Below, in pieces: positions 13,360 to 27,900 of a stretch of 64,000 nucleotides of DNA. Each line of letters starts with the position of its first letter. The first letter of the stretch is position 1. The translations under genes were made by a program, and so were the position numbers. The DNA is from Archilochus colubris. Taxonomy: Eukaryota > Chordata > Aves > Apodiformes > Trochilidae. The notes under the pieces are model-generated. The model did not search any database. It was not told the DNA's origin and saw nothing but the letters and a program-made list of their open reading frames with translations. Where the stretch lies: positions 35,902,609 to 35,966,608 of the forward strand of contig CM041084.1 of NCBI GenBank assembly GCA_023079485.1, written 5' to 3'.

Positions 13360-16300
13360 ACTGAATGTACAGCAGAACCATAGATGAGAAGGACATAAGC
13401 TTGTACTTGCCTGGTTTATTTAAATGCACCTCTTCCAGGCTCTGGCAAAGGCACTCTATTTCCTGTTTTATGAATTGCATACTCACTCATTTTAAAATTT
13501 ACTGTATGCAAGTACCCAAGCATGTGAGCTTAAAATTCTCTTTCTGGAAGCATTCATCTGAATAGGAGTCAAGTACTTGAATGCTGGTGGAAAATGAAGA
13601 CAAAAGAGGTGTAAGCGAATATTTATGGAAATTGATTGTGATATGTGCCCCATTCTGTTGGACTAATCAGCACAGGATTGACTTGGTTAATGCAAGGCAT
13701 CTTGTCTCTATCCCTGTGTGGAGGCATTAAGAGTGGGTTGTGGGAAGGCCACTTGGCTTCCAGCCCCAGAGCCAGGACCAGGCACAATTGCTCCGAGGAG
13801 AGCAATTGCCACCTTTTGTGCATTCCTGTGACTGCACATTGCTCCCCAGGTCTAGGTGAGAGCCCCAGGGATGGGACAGGCTCACACCTGCTGTTTAATA
13901 CAATGGCTTCTTTTAAAAACAAGATCACATATTTATTTCCTCATCATATGACCAGGGGAAAAAAAAAAAAAAGGAAAAAAAATAGAACAGATAAAGCAGA
14001 CAAGAATACTCTCATTTATTAGGCTTAGGGAGCTCTGATGTTCAAGCTTGGTTCTTGTGGGAACTGAAGATAAGAGAAAAAGCTCCCCACTGCCAGATAT
14101 AACCTCTGCAGCAGGATCTTTAGAAAAAAGAGAAGTACATCTGAAAATGTTTTCCTTTGTACTGTTGGGTTTTTTATGTTCCTAGGGACCAGCTACATGG
14201 ATCTGGGAATTATATGATAAACTTTGGATTTATGCCGTCAGTTCCTATGCCTCTTATTTTTATACTCGCTTAGATTCTGATCTCAGTGCATTGCTACTTT
14301 TCACAGTACATCTAAAAAATCGACTTATACATACATGGTTTTGATATGTGTCATACCCTAAGGACCCCAATCTGGCCAAGAGATTAAATTTTAACTATTA
14401 AAAGGAAGAAAGAAATAAAGGAATAAAATTATTACCACCTTTTTTATTTTTCCTTAGCAAACTTTACATATTGTTTAAATAGTACTTTTAAAAAGTGTGA
14501 CAGGTACCTATCTGTGCCAAAAGAATCTTGTAAAGGTTTGATCTGGTGTTACCCAGATTACACATCAAATGTGACCTAAAGCAAATAGAATGGTAGAATT
14601 GGTTTGACAGGCACTGAAGCAGAGAGAAAGAAGACATACTGTTGTCCAAAAAAAGGGAGAAATACCATTGAAAAAATGCAAAAGGATATAAGAAATTGTT
14701 TTCTAAATGCAGCTTGCTTGATTCTTAAAAATTCTTAAAGGAGAATTATCTTCTGATTCTCTAAGAAGCGGGTGTGTTGCAGTCATGCCAGGCACCAAAA
14801 CCAAACTGCTATCCCTTTTGTTATAGTAACAGACCAAGTACAATAGTATTTAACACAAACATTTTATAAACACATCACTGACACAGTACAGTGTGCTGTG
14901 AGGAGTATGCGCATGAATTTACAGTTCCTTATATGAAAAAAAAAGTGATAATTTATATTAGATTATGCACAAACAGTTGGAAGGCATCTGTTAATTAACT
15001 ACTAGGAAAGATTGCTGGTAAGTCACTTTATTGTGTTTTAATCTTTGGTTCTGAGAATTTGGCTCTGGGAAAGCTCTGTGCTGTGGTGAACAACCATCAA
15101 GAACTGGCTCTAGATTCAAAAAAGAGCAAGTTGTGGTCCTGAGAAATATTGGCAGAACATAGCCAATAGTAGGTATAAAATGCAACCAACAAAACAAGGT
15201 GCTTTGAAGGTGCAAGTGCACCTTCTGATGGGAGGAGTGGTTTTTTGCTCTTCATTTGGTGATTTGTGTTTTTAAATACATCTAAAGCACTCATCTTCTC
15301 CAAGTATTTTGAGGTTTACCTTTTGGTCCATGAAATACATGCTAGATACAGATATCTTCTTGCTCAGAATTAACCAAAGATATGTACCAGGAATTGACTT
15401 TTTTCAGCTGCCTAGTGCCACGTTGTAAAAGATTTCATTTAAATGTGGGAATATTTTCTCATAATTAATTCTGAAATATTTTGGACGTATATATAATTAT
15501 GGTAAAAGTATTTTTTTCCTACAGCACATATCATAAACAAACAGTGATGCTCACACTGCTGCCCAGGAAAAATATATTACATTCTCATGGGTTTTCATTG
15601 AATAAAGAGATTTTGAACTGAGCTCCTTAAAATATCAATGCTCTATATTACTCCCCAGATACAGATATAAATCTTTATAATAGTGCACTTTACAAGCAGC
15701 ACTCCTGAGTCTTTTTTGATTGGTAATCACAGTGTTTCCTTATTAATACAGTAAAAAATGTAAAAGACATAAACATTTTGCAATTTTTCTGTTCTTTCTG
15801 TATGTATATACATCACCTTCTGCTTTAAGCAGTCCTAATGTTTCATCCAGCGTATTTTTTATGAGTGTATATGGGAAGGAAATTGTAACAGAAAACTGAA
15901 TTCAGTGACAGCCGTTCTGTGAATGAATCCATTTTTCTTTGGTATTCTGGATATAATGAAAATGTACAGGAGTTAAATTTCAGCATCATCACAGAGTTAT
16001 GTTGACTGTTTTTAATGTCACTAAGGAAACAGTTCTAACCAACAGCATTTTTTTTCCCCCAAATACTTCCTTATTTCAGGTTATGCTTTCATTAAAACAG
16101 CTTGTTTAAAACTCTAAGAGCACTGTAAGCTTGCTAATCCTGACACTACAGTATATGATCAAATGTAAAAATACACAGGACAAAAAACATTTTCATGTTC
16201 AGATAGAACATGAAAATCCAGATACTTCTAAAATTTTTAAGCATCACAATTTTCCCATATTCTTGTGCTAGGACTTCACTGAAATCTATGAAGACTGAGC

Positions 16301-19300
16301 AGTAGGACAGAGTTTACCCCCAGTTACATAAGCAGTATGTCTTTTTCTCACACTGATTAATCTTAGGTTTGTGTTTTGTGGGGATCTATAAATACCTAGG
16401 CTCCTGTAATTTGGTATGACTTCTGGCAGACCTGTTTCCTTCCCACTAGGAACTGTTTTTTATAGAATTCAGCCACGTTTGGCAAACCCCCATTCGTTAT
16501 CCTCTTGTTTTAGGAATAATAATAAATACTTGATGGGGATTTTGACCCCATCTCATAGGACATTTCATAAAAACGCCTTGGAAACATGGCTTGTTGAAGA
16601 ATCTATACACCAATATAGCTATGGTGCTGAAAGAGAAGATTAGCATCAAAATTATTTTGACTAATTGGAGATAATGGCCTGGGAAAAATGGATGAAAAAT
16701 CAAGTGCAACAAAAAAGCAGGTATACCAGGTGGCCAAATACAGGAAAGTTCATTAAGATCAGGTTTTCAGAGTTATCTTTGAGGTGAGCATAGATTACAA
16801 GCTGAACATAAATCATATTGCTGTGGTGAGACAAGCTTCATGATGGGATTTATAAACTGGAGAGAAGTCTGTCATGCAGAAGTAATCCTTTGTACTCTGG
16901 TCAGGAGTGGTGAAACCTAGATGAATTGCTAGGTTCATATTTTGAGACTTCCAAATAAAAGCTGGGTCATACAGAAGCAGTTCAGAGAGGACATGTGAAA
17001 ATCTTGAAAGTTCTGGGAAGTATCTTCCATGAAGCACTGTAATATTATTTGCAGATTTTGGTGATGATGCATAGCTGGAGAGAAAGCTAAGGCACTGAGG
17101 TGTAGTTTTCTGGTTCTGTGTGTAGGAAATTCACACCTTAATACTGTTAGTAATTTGGAACAGTTGCAGGCAGAAGCAGCTCTTCCTAGTGAACTTCATA
17201 AGGGCCATGCAGTCCTTATACATAAAAGTACATAAACGTAAGGATTCCTGAAGTGCAGTTTGAAGATGTCATGATTAATAAACATAAATCTTACATTTTC
17301 TTGTGTGTCACTATTATTGAAGTATTTATAGAGTTCCTCAGACTGCTCTGGCATACATATTATTTCCTCTGTCTCTGTTTCTCTGAGATATAATAAACAA
17401 AGCCACGGGTTGCCTTGGAGTTTTTAGAAAGTGTGATGTCTACTTAACCAAAGTATTTCTGGTTCCAAGGCTGAGTGCCTCAGCATGGTAATAGCCCAGA
17501 AAGCACTCTTGGTGCCCTGTGACTGACGGATAAAATGAAGAGTGGAAAGGGGCTGAGCTGAGGACTAACAATGGCAAGACAAATGACACATCAATTGACT
17601 GGGATCAACTGCAGCACAGCAGAACATAATAGGAAAAACATAAGGATACAGTACCAAGGAAGTCCAAAAAATTGATTGAAACGCAGAAGTGATCTAGTCC
17701 CTCCATGTCCCTGAGATGGACTAAGTATATCTAGACCACTCTCAGTTATGTCTAATTTATTCTTAAAACCTCCCACCCTTACTGAAGGTACCACATAGTT
17801 CCCAGTTTCCAGAGCTGGATAATTTTTCTTATACATATATATATATAATGGTTTCTTCATTACCACACCAAAATGTGATAGTTAGGGTTTCTCACAGCTT
17901 TCTTTCTACTTCAGATATTCCTGTAATATCCCATTTTCTAAACATCTTACTCTTCCTGCTGTTCTTTTCTTTAGACTTCTCAATTTCTCTACATCTTTCA
18001 TAAGGTATGACACTGAGAGCTGACACAGAAGCACCGCTGAGCTTGCTAGCAATGAGGAGACTGAGACAATTTCTTCCTGTGTCTTACAGGGGATGTTCTG
18101 GTTAATGCATGTCAGAATGAGATCTGCCTTTTTGTGTGTGTGTGTAACAGCACTACACCATTGTCTGAGAGTGAGTTACTCTATCTTCCATGACACCAGG
18201 CCCTTGTCTGTGCCACTAACTTCTGACTAATTAGGCACGACTGTATTGGTGCCTTTGATTTCTTTTCTCTACAGATCCAGCACATTCTACTTGTCTCTAT
18301 TAGCTTTTGTTTTGTTGAGTTAGGAGCCATGTTAGGTAAAGACAGCAGCAAAGGGGAGATCTCAGGCTGTACCAGAAGGAGCAAAATGTTGGTATTTCAC
18401 AGACACAATGTGTTTTACCAGCTAACCAGCTGGGAGCAGCACCGCCTCCTGATGGTGGACATGACTAGTTTTTGTGAAAATGGGTCATGTCAGAGACTGA
18501 ATTCCTTCTCTGCACTTCTCTGGTTTTTTCCCTGAGATATCTGGATACTGTAGCAGCTATGACACCAGGGACAGGGCTGTCTCAAGAACTCGAGTGATTG
18601 TGAAAGTTAGTGTTAGCATGTGCCATGACAGATAGTGGTGAACCAGTCAGAGCTGGAGATCAGAGAGGGCCCCTGTACCTGTTACTTTGCATGAAAAAAG
18701 GAACAAATCCTAGGGCTTTCTTCCAAAGGACCGGGAGCATTGCAATCCCAGATAAAAGCGGAAATGTTCCACTGTTTAGTCACATTTAGTCTAGGTTTCC
18801 ATAAATCCCTGATCATGGGTATCTTTACAAAATTGCACTGTATGGAGAACTAAGCTGCCCTTGAATATTAATAAGTCAGACAAGTCAGACCAATTTGGTA
18901 TTAAGGTCATGTCACTCACTACCTGCTTGGTGATATCAGGGCAGTTCCAACATTGTTCAAAGCATCACATAATTTAAGGCCATGAATGCTAATTAAAACT
19001 TTTGGTCGCATTAATGCACATGTTCAGGAATGACTCGGAGTTGTATAAAATCCTGGGCTTTTGTTTGTAACAGGAATATCAGTGGAAACTCATAGGTGCC
19101 AAAAGCTTTGCCTGTTCTGCCCCCAGCTTCGGAGCGTGGTGCCAGCTGAGACTCAGAATGTTAATTCCATAAATGCCTTCAAGTGAAGACTACAGGCATG
19201 TTTGTTTAATCTGGCTTTTCCTGAACAATAGCTCTGTCTCTGGGTGCATTCTCTGAAGTGCTCTGAGATTTTTTTCATGTATTTTTTTTAACATGTAGAG

Positions 19301-22300
19301 CGCCACATACGTAAATGTATAAAATGTGCAATGTATTTTTAATGTGCAGTGATACATTTCTCTTCATCACCCTATGCAGAAAAAAGAAACTTGCATTCAT
19401 TTGATTCCAAGAACTCAAAAGGATTTTTTATACAAGCAGTGAAGTTAAAAAAAAAAAATCAACCCCTTCTAAACTTGTATATTACATAAATAATGAACAT
19501 TAATGCAGTTTCAAAAATGGTAGCAATCATTTCTCAAATGTATTGTTATTTTAATACTCACAAGAGATTACTTTGATTTTCTGTATAATATCTAGGTTTA
19601 CAGCAGGAGCTGCACAGCCTATGTGAGTAATATGAGACCTAATTATGTTATACTCTGAAATCAATAAGTATGTGCATTTAAAAGTGAGTCATTAATGCCA
19701 CTTGAACGAAATTACCCCACCTAGATTCTTGGTGCTAACTTGGACATTCCAAGTTTGGTTGGAGGAAAAAACAAACCCTTTGAAACAAGCCTGACATTTT
19801 ATTGTTGTTCATCTCACTTTCACCTTCAACCCCCCCCTCCTCTCTGTCTTGCCTTCACCTGGCTGCCTTTGCTCATTTGCAAATCTCAATCGAACACTAT
19901 TTTTTTTTTTTTTTAATTTTCAAGAAAAAATGCAGATTGCTCAGATGCAAATGCTGGTAGTGACAAGAAGCTATATTCAAAAAGATGATATAGGACTTTG
20001 ATATAGAACCAATTGTGACTGTGGGGATGACAAATGATACTTGTGTAGTCAAAATGTTGTATTTATTTCAGTACAATTCTCCATGTGGACATGCTTGCTC
20101 AAAAGTAACCACTTTTTTTTTCCAGTTTAGCTAAACTTATTTCAAAGCAACAGAAACTAAACTGGATAGAAGCACTCATTTTTCTTTCGTGCACACACAC
20201 ATTCACATTTTTATGGAGGATAAAGGGGGCTATATTCAAGTACAGTGGTTTAAATTCTACATTACTATATATTGTTATAATTTCTGATATAGGCAAGCTC
20301 TTACACTCCATATGTCTTCCATATGCACAAACCCTTGGTTACTGAAGATAGATGAAAGCCATATTGGATTTTAATGCATGTGTTGAGGAAAAAGAGCTAT
20401 CACTAACCTGTGAACTGATTATATCTGCTATACTTAAGCTGATGTTAAAGCATAACTATAGTTGCATAAAGCTATGTCTACAGCAGAACCTTTTGCTAGG
20501 GTGTAAGGGGCAATTAAAGGCATATCTTTTTTTAAAAAGGAATTTATATTTCTGGCAAAAGTATAAATTATGAAGATAGCTACTCTGAGAAGGAAATTCT
20601 TTGGCTTATTTTATGAAAGGAGATGGCAAAAGCCATACTAGAAGTGTTCTTTTACTGGTACAGCAGCAGTTGCAGGAGGATGGATTGCTGATAGAGCTCT
20701 ACTAGTGCAGACCAGGCCTCAGGGTCCATTTCAAAAGGTATTATGTAAATGTCATGTTAAAACCATCGTGACAGCAGAGAAACAAAGACCCTTCCTTGAG
20801 GGGTAAGGAATATGCAAAACTGGTTGGGGACAGTCCAAGAGTTTGGGGCCCATTGTCATCCTCTGCAAGGATCTGGATGAAAGAGAAAGCAGACAAAATC
20901 AGTTTCAGTGAGATGCATCAAGGCCACAAACCCCTCTGAGCTGAAGTGGTGGATGAAGTCCAGGGGCATCTGGGAAATCTGGCAGCACGGGTGGCTCATG
21001 TCACTGAGTTCAAACCCTGTTTTGGGTCCGTGGTTTGTTTTGCTGGGATTTTTGGCATGAAGTGGAAAGGCTGAACCTAGCATCAGAGGTAGCTTTGACG
21101 AAGGCACCCAGACATTTCATGGTCCATTTCTCATTGTCCTGGATCTGCCAGCCAGGAGAGGTCATAGGCAAAGATCTGCTGAGAAGCAGCTTATCTTCAG
21201 TTTTTCATACATTTGCAGTTCTATGGTCAAGATACTGCAGAAATCTTCCAAAATGAAGCTGCAAGTGATCTTTGGCAGAGCAGTCAAGAGTCTTTGCTGT
21301 TCTTCCCCTCCTGCCTGCCCCTGCACGCCCTTACACACTGGCTGGATCCTGCACCAAAGCCATGCTGGGAGTCATGGTGTCAACATGCAGTACAGCCTGA
21401 ATCCAACAGAAGTGCTCTTGATCTATCAGCAACAGGAGAGAAGTATTACACCCCAGTGGCAGCAAGCAGGGAAAAAAAAAAACAAACAACAAATAAAACA
21501 TTATTATAATATTTCCTGTGAAGGAAGTTAGGATAATATTATGGCTGGTAGCTGACCAGCTGCTTTCATTAAATATTTTTCTAATTTTAGTCTGTGTTGG
21601 TCAAACAAACACAGCTTTTAAAGGGATTTCCTTCAGTGTTAGCAGACTGTCGTGTAGTTAGTTGAGCAGAAGCTTTGCAGTGTGAGTGAGGTATGATCAA
21701 GAAATGTGCCCTTTTTAAAAGCAGCACCGTCCTGGTGCAATTAACTCTTTTGTGAAGGGGCCAAATTTTCAACACCTGAGATCTGGATTTTGCTTTTCAG
21801 GGGCTACGCACTGATGGACTTGCACACCTCTGGGGGTCTGGATGTGGATGGGGCAGACCTGCTCGTGGTGGTGCAAACCAGTAAGAAAAATGGAAAATTT
21901 CAATATTGCAGCTGTGCTGAAGCCAGGGTGCTGGCCTGGGTAAGCTCTGTCCCTGGAAACAGAAGCTGTAGCTGGAGGTGCGAATGCACTGCCTTGCACC
22001 TGCAAAGAGGAAGCCTGGGATTCAGCCCCTCTGAAATTATTCCTGGGCACAGAATGGACTATTATAGCAGAGTTCTGAAAGAACTCTTTTTAGAGCAAAA
22101 AAATAAAATTTGCTGGCTGGCTGGTAGCAGAGAGTCATAGACAGTCTGCCACTGTGTACTCAGTGCCCAATGTGCTGCTTATTCTAAGTTGAGCTGCTAA
22201 ATTGCTTGGTGTTAATAATTTGTTGTTTGTTGCAGTGTGGGTGTAGGGGCTTGCCTGGCTGTGTTACTGTAGCCTATTAACTATTCCCTTCCTGAGGGGC

Positions 22301-24280
22301 GATGCCCTCCATCCTCACCTTGACCCTCCTTTTACATCCAGGTTCCAAGACTTCTGTGCTGCACATCTTTTGCTTTATAAGAGTTTTTCAGGACGTTCCG
22401 AATCCTTGCATGAGTCAGAGAGTTGGCTTCTGCTCGGGTTTCCTAAAATCCATAACATTGGGATTCAGTGCCACATGCTCCTCTAACGTTCATAACCAAA
22501 ATGTCATGGCAATGTGGCTCCTGCATTCAGCAGAATTATGGTTTGCTACAGATGTTTATGAGTGTATGGATGCAGTTAGAAAGTTTGATGCCCAGTCTCC
22601 ATTCTGCACGGAGGGATTTGAAGAAAAACCCAGGCACCAGACCCATTTTAGTATCTGCAAAAGCTGTTTTGGGGTATTCAGGACTCCGGACTAAATTCAC
22701 CCTAATGTTAACAAGTTGGGTAATGCCATCAATGTTATGTGTTAAAGGGAGAGGGAACAGCTAGAAGCATATGCCAACTTGTCTGTTTCATGCAGTGCCA
22801 TTACTATCAGAAAAGCAACTCTATGTCATCTTAGTTTTCCGATATTTATGCTCCATCAGTATGTTCATAACACACTGGTTCAGTTGAGAACTTGAGTGAT
22901 ATTTTCATTTTGCTTAATAGTTGGTAACGGAAACACAGTCTGGTGTCTCAAAATCAAACTGCAAAAGCCCTAAGTCTCTGCTGAAGACTTCAAGGGTGAG
23001 ACTGCAGCTCTCAGAAACCTCTGCAACAACGGGTATGCTTGAATAGTGTAAAAGAAGAAAAGGAAGACAAACTGGTGAATTGCCAGCAGCAAGCACCAGG
23101 AAGAATACTTTTCTAATTACAAATGTCCAGGCTAGAATGACAAACTACATACATCCAAAGGAGGCCAGAAGAGGTAATCTTATTGAAGACACTGTGAGGC
23201 TGGCAAAGTTCTTCTTATTCCCAACACTTTTGTTAAAGTCAAAGAGTTTCTACAAATTGTACCCACAGGAAGAATTTGGTCCTGTTGAACTATTTAATAT
23301 TTAAAAGTTTTATAAGGCTATTCTTCAGCAAAACAATCAAGTGACATGGCAAAAAGACCAGAATTTGCAAATTATAGCAAATTATAAACTCTGCTCTTCA
23401 GAATATGATCCAAACTTTTTTCTCGTCCTTTAGTTATTTGCTAGTATTTCAACCAAAGCTCCCTTTAACTACTTGTGGATGCAAAGAAAGGGAACTTAAT
23501 TGTGTGTTAGTGACCAGTGCAAAGACAACAGGAAGGAGGATGCATATCATGGGGGATGTTTGCCATTAGCACAAACAGGAAGAGTTTGTTAAGAGAAACA
23601 TTCTTTCTCATAACCAAAACCAGGCCACAGTGTCAAAAGTACAGACCACATTTTTTTCAGCAATGTAGTCCTGATGAGACTTTAATTTAGTGTTCAGTAT
23701 CTGAGCACTAACCCTGCCCTGATGCCATCTATGTGTTCAGGCATGCTTTCCTACTCACTACCAGCTTTGCACACACTTGGAAAATATCAGGATTCATCTG
23801 TAAATGCCTTGTTCTTAAATTTTCATCCTCAATTTAAGGAACCACACATTTGCCATATTAAAGTTTAAAATTGTGTTTATTGAGACATATGGGTATTTAC
23901 TATGTGCAAATGTTATGTTTACTTTGAGATGTTTTCATATGTGCATATTTGTGTTAGTGATAATATTATTATGGTAATTTCTACATAAATGTGTTTAGTA
24001 TGTTTTTGAGTGTCTCTGGAAGAAATTATTAGTTGTCTTGTTGCTAACAATTCTGGAAATGTAAAATATTGAATTGTGTACTTAATGGGTCACATGCTTT
24101 TTGATTTCACATACCTTTTTATGTGAAATTTAGAGGCAATTTTAAGTCTGAATTGAGACAACCTTGGTGGGGCTGTCTGCAGCTTGTACTGACAAGCCAA
24201 ATTTACTGTGGTTTATTTGGAACGTTTATGAAAAGGCATTTGAGGAGAGTCATTCTCAGAGTCTTGGAGAAAAGTATTCT
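13360..24280. other. Non-coding DNA, no gene seen
   Basis: No gene or confidently named repeat was recognised. Open frames such as 13645-14022 and 21790-22140 on the plus strand have no recognisable domains and end in low-complexity or ordinary AT-rich DNA. The stretch holds a 9-bp-stem hairpin at 13785, purine-rich poly-A near 13959-13981, a short (TA)n near 17836-17848, a short (GT)n near 18134-18145, a C-run near 19830 and a poly-T near 19900-19914. Parts around 21250-21480 and 21790-22030 are somewhat less AT-rich than average. Confidence 0.55.
13785..13808. repeat. Inverted repeat, 9-bp stem, 6-base loop
   Basis: CAATTGCTC (13785-13793) and GAGCAATTG (13800-13808) are exact reverse complements around the loop CGAGGA. 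It is a small hairpin-capable sequence in otherwise unannotated DNA, with no T-run following and no recognised function. Confidence 0.55.
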
Positions 24281-24940
24281 CATAGAATAATAAAATGGTT
24301 TGGGTTGGAAGGGACCTTAAAGATCACCTAGTTCCAACCCTCCTGCCATAGGCAGCCTCAACTTCTTTGGGGAACCAGTTCCAGTGTCCCCTCACCCTCA
24401 CAGGAAAGAATTTCTTTCTAAAGCCTAACCTAAATCTCCCCTCTTCAAGTTTAAAACATTTCCCCTTGTCCTCTTGCTACACAGCTATGTAAAAAGCCTT
24501 ACCCCAGTTTTCTTTAGGCCACCCTCAGATATTGAAAAGTAGCTATCAAGTCACCTCAGATTCTTCTCTTCTCCAAGATGAACAATCCAAACTTCTTTAT
24601 CCTGGCTTCACAGAGGAGGTGCTCCAACATTCTGATCACTTTTGTGCCTCTCCTCTGGACACATCCCAGGACCTCTGTGTCCTTCTTATGCTGGGGACTC
24701 CAGAACTGGACACAGTACTCCAGGTGGGGTCTCACAAGAGCAGAGTAGAGGAGAACAATCACCTCCCTTGATCAGCTCTCTGTGCTTCTTTTGGTTCAAC
24801 CTAGGACCTGGTTGGCTTTCTGAGCTGCAAGCACACATTGATGGTTCATGTTGAGCTTCTGCTCCACCACCAGCCACAAGTCCTTCTCCTCAGGGCTGTC
24901 CACAATCCTTTCTCCTCCCAACCTGTATTCATGCAGGCTG
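24281..24940 (-). mobile_element. CR1 LINE, 5'-truncated, minus strand
   Basis: The lower-coordinate edge begins with the complement of the CR1 tail and the diagnostic avian CR1 3' tract (GGTTGGAAGGGACCTTAAAG near 24305-24324). Going up in coordinate on the minus strand are the 3' untranslated part and then the C-terminal end of the ORF2 reverse transcriptase. The frame at 24556-24762 reads [17 protein letters not shown] and continues with QRRGTK and [10 protein letters not shown], the conserved end of avian CR1 ORF2. Beyond about 24765 the same protein continues only in other frames with stops, so the copy is frameshifted and dead. Its 5' end is cut off within ORF2 near 24940, the usual result of incomplete reverse transcription. 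Its identity to typical CR1 is far higher than that of the 6.2-kb copy, so it is clearly younger. Confidence 0.95.
24556..24762 (-). pseudogene. CR1 ORF2 C-terminal remnant (reverse transcriptase end)
   Basis: This is a 68-codon open stretch matching the last part of the CR1 ORF2 protein, downstream of the catalytic reverse transcriptase core. Visible family residues are [11 protein letters not shown], then a WSPQHKKD segment, QRRGTK and [15 protein letters not shown] ends. CR1 ORF2 normally encodes an endonuclease and reverse transcriptase in one long protein. The endonuclease and catalytic core are absent here, and the frame breaks just upstream, so no active protein can be made. The methionine is just an internal residue, not a real start. 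Confidence 0.9.
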
Positions 24941-27900
24941 GCATGAAGGAACATTGCAGTTTCTAGAAAAGGGAACAGAGTCTGACCTACAAATATAAGG
25001 AGTCAAAAAAACCCAAAAAACCACCATGGAAGCCCTATATCCACAGCTTCTTTTATTCTTAGTGTGCCATTCAGTTAAACATTCTCTGAGAAGGTATTGC
25101 CATTCTTTCTCATTTTTCCTGTTGAAAAGTCAGTTCCTTGAAGATATAGTAAGGAAATATTTGGCCACCAAAATAATCCATTTATTACTGCTTATGACCT
25201 CAGTCTTACTAGCTCTGAGGTCCCGTGAAGTGAACGAGTTTTGATTCTCACTTCAGCAAGGGTCTGATTTGGCCGTTTTTAATGTAGCCATTAGAATATC
25301 ACCTGGGCCCAAACACCTACTAGAGTTACCTGAAACTCACTAATGTAATGGTAATGTGAAATATCTGAAAGGCACATCTACACCAGTGTTTTAGTTCAGA
25401 TTAAAACTGTGGTTTTGGATGATGAAAAAGTGATCTTTATCATCCCTGCTTGTGGCACATCAGGGAACCTATGATGTATGGGACCACTGTTATATGGCCT
25501 GCTGATGGATTTGGGATCATGATCCAGGAAGAAGAAACATACTCCATTTCCTACCTGCATGTTGGCAAGCTCCTGTTACTAGAAACAGTTCCTCTGTATA
25601 ATTTGAGTTGACCTTGTCACTCCCTTGAGATGGCTTTCAGGACTGTGTTATCACCGTCAGTCAAATTAGCAGGAAGCTACAAAGAGAGAGAGGTATTTAG
25701 ACTTCCCATAATCTTATGGCTTATCCAGCGCTCTTTCCCAAAGTCTGTAATATGGTTATGGGCTGGGAATGCTTTGCATGTATGCAGCTCTTAGAGTCAA
25801 CTATGATTTCAACTGGGTGGATAGGGGTTGGAAAAAAAAGAGGAAAGTCACATTAATTACCGGTGTCATTCTTGTTATGCTAGCTGAGTTACTTTTGAAT
25901 GAATTGGGCTCACTGTTGAGAATCAAATTCTGTAATATGTTTGTGCACTTGTCAGAGGAGTAGAATACACTCAAATGCTGTTTTGCAATGACCCACTTCA
26001 TCAGAGCATTCTCAGCACAATAGCAGCTGGTAGGATTAATGTCAAATGATTTATGAGGCAAGTACCCTACTTTAATGATAGTGATTATCATGATTTATCA
26101 GATACTTTTTAGCATCCTGAAAAAGAAAAAAACTTTTTGAAATTAGGGGCATATCACCTTAAACACTAGACAAATCATTTGTCTTCTTGAATATCACTCA
26201 GGTTTCAGTAAGGTAGGTAACACTTGGAATCTTTGCAAACAAAGAGGATCATTGTAAAAATGACACCAGAAAGGAAGGGAATGCCAATCTATTTATTACA
26301 CACTCTTTTTTTGTTGTTGTTTAGAACACAATATGGATTTTGTAATGGCAAGTCTTATATTTCTGTGAATTTAGCAGATGGAAGAAGGATGTATGAAGAA
26401 CTCAAACTCAACTGAGAGAATAATTTACATGAAATCTTTGCCTCTGAAAACACAAGATTCCAAGACAGTAAGTCAAGCACATTATAAAAACTCCCCCTTG
26501 CATGGAATGAAGTTATATTATTTGCAGTTATCAGGGAGAGGGATTTTCTCAGTAAGTTATGCTTGCTGCAAAGAATGGGGTACAGTAAGGTTTATGGGCT
26601 TAAACACATCACGTTTTTATCATGAGCACTGAGCCTTCTAAGGGGGTGAGTCCTTTAAAGCACACCAAGCTGTTTCACAGCAGTGTGGGGCTATAAAGAC
26701 AGACCAGTCACTCCAAATGTTTCAAAGTGTTCCAAAATTTATTAGGGCTGAATGCTCCTGAGAATCTCATATGTTTGCACTTTCACTCTTGCTTAGGTGT
26801 TTAATGGCTGCCTGGAGACTGATAACCTCTGTGGTTATCTGGTTAGCTATTAACACCTAATTATCACTTCACCACAGACTTTGGGCTGGGTGATTGAGAA
26901 TCACTATGTTTAAAAGACTCCAAACAAAGGACTTTTTTTTTTTTTTTTTTGTAAGTAATTAAGTGAATTACTCCCCTAATAGGAGTCTCCTCAGTAGACA
27001 TGGAAGGAAAACCAAGGAGTGGCCCAGGGCTTTGTGGGAAAAAGCTGCTTAAATTAGTCGAAGGATAAAAAAACCTGCTTTGATTTTTCCCATCTGTTTT
27101 ATATCTTTAGTCATGTAATACCAAAGAAGAGTATGGACTAGGAAGGTTCCTTGCTTGCTACAACCGGTACTAGTTAAAGAATTAAGCAAGAGACATTGTT
27201 TTATGGCACTTCAAAGGTATAGGAAAGTAAAAATACTTTTTTTTTTTTTTTGTAATGCCTGTGCTCTAGTTTCTGGTAATTTGTGTCTTTACTTTTGGTT
27301 CTGTAGTGAATGTATCCAGGAAAACTGACCTGCTTCTGGGAAGGAGTTCCTCTAAGGAAGACTCTGGAAAAGAAACTTGATCTTGCAGTATCACATTCCT
27401 CTCCTCCATGTCCTCACAGCCATCTCCTCCTAGACAGTTTCAAAAATCTTCTAGTGGACACAAACTAGCTGTTTGCTTTCATTTGGTTTGCAGTTCCTGA
27501 CTCTTACAGCATTTGCATAAAGCCTACTGGGGCTCTAAAGCTATTGCTGGTGCTGAGGATAGGAGAAGTGTAGGAAGTAGCACAATCATTGAAAGAAGAG
27601 CCCTGATTAAACCTGGTGACCGATGAACAAGATGGGGCAGGATCTGCTTTTCAGAAGCCATAGGCTGTTGGCTATGTGGTGACACTTGGCTCCTACAAAG
27701 ACAGGAAGATTTTTTTGTCCTTTTTCCTCTCCTTGTGTGTTTACTTTGACCTTCTGCATCTTTCTGTTACTGCCACCACTTTGTTCTAAAGGCAGAAGCC
27801 ACAAAAGAGGTGTTAGAATCAAACAAGGCAACCACGTCTCCATATTCCATAGGAGTATTCCATATCTTATGGAGTATTCCATATAGCTAGTATACACATT

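Noticed and set aside
13645..14022. 125-codon plus-strand frame ending in a Lys-rich tail
   Set aside because: The Lys-rich end is translated poly-A. The rest has no recognisable domain and an overlapping antisense frame exists.
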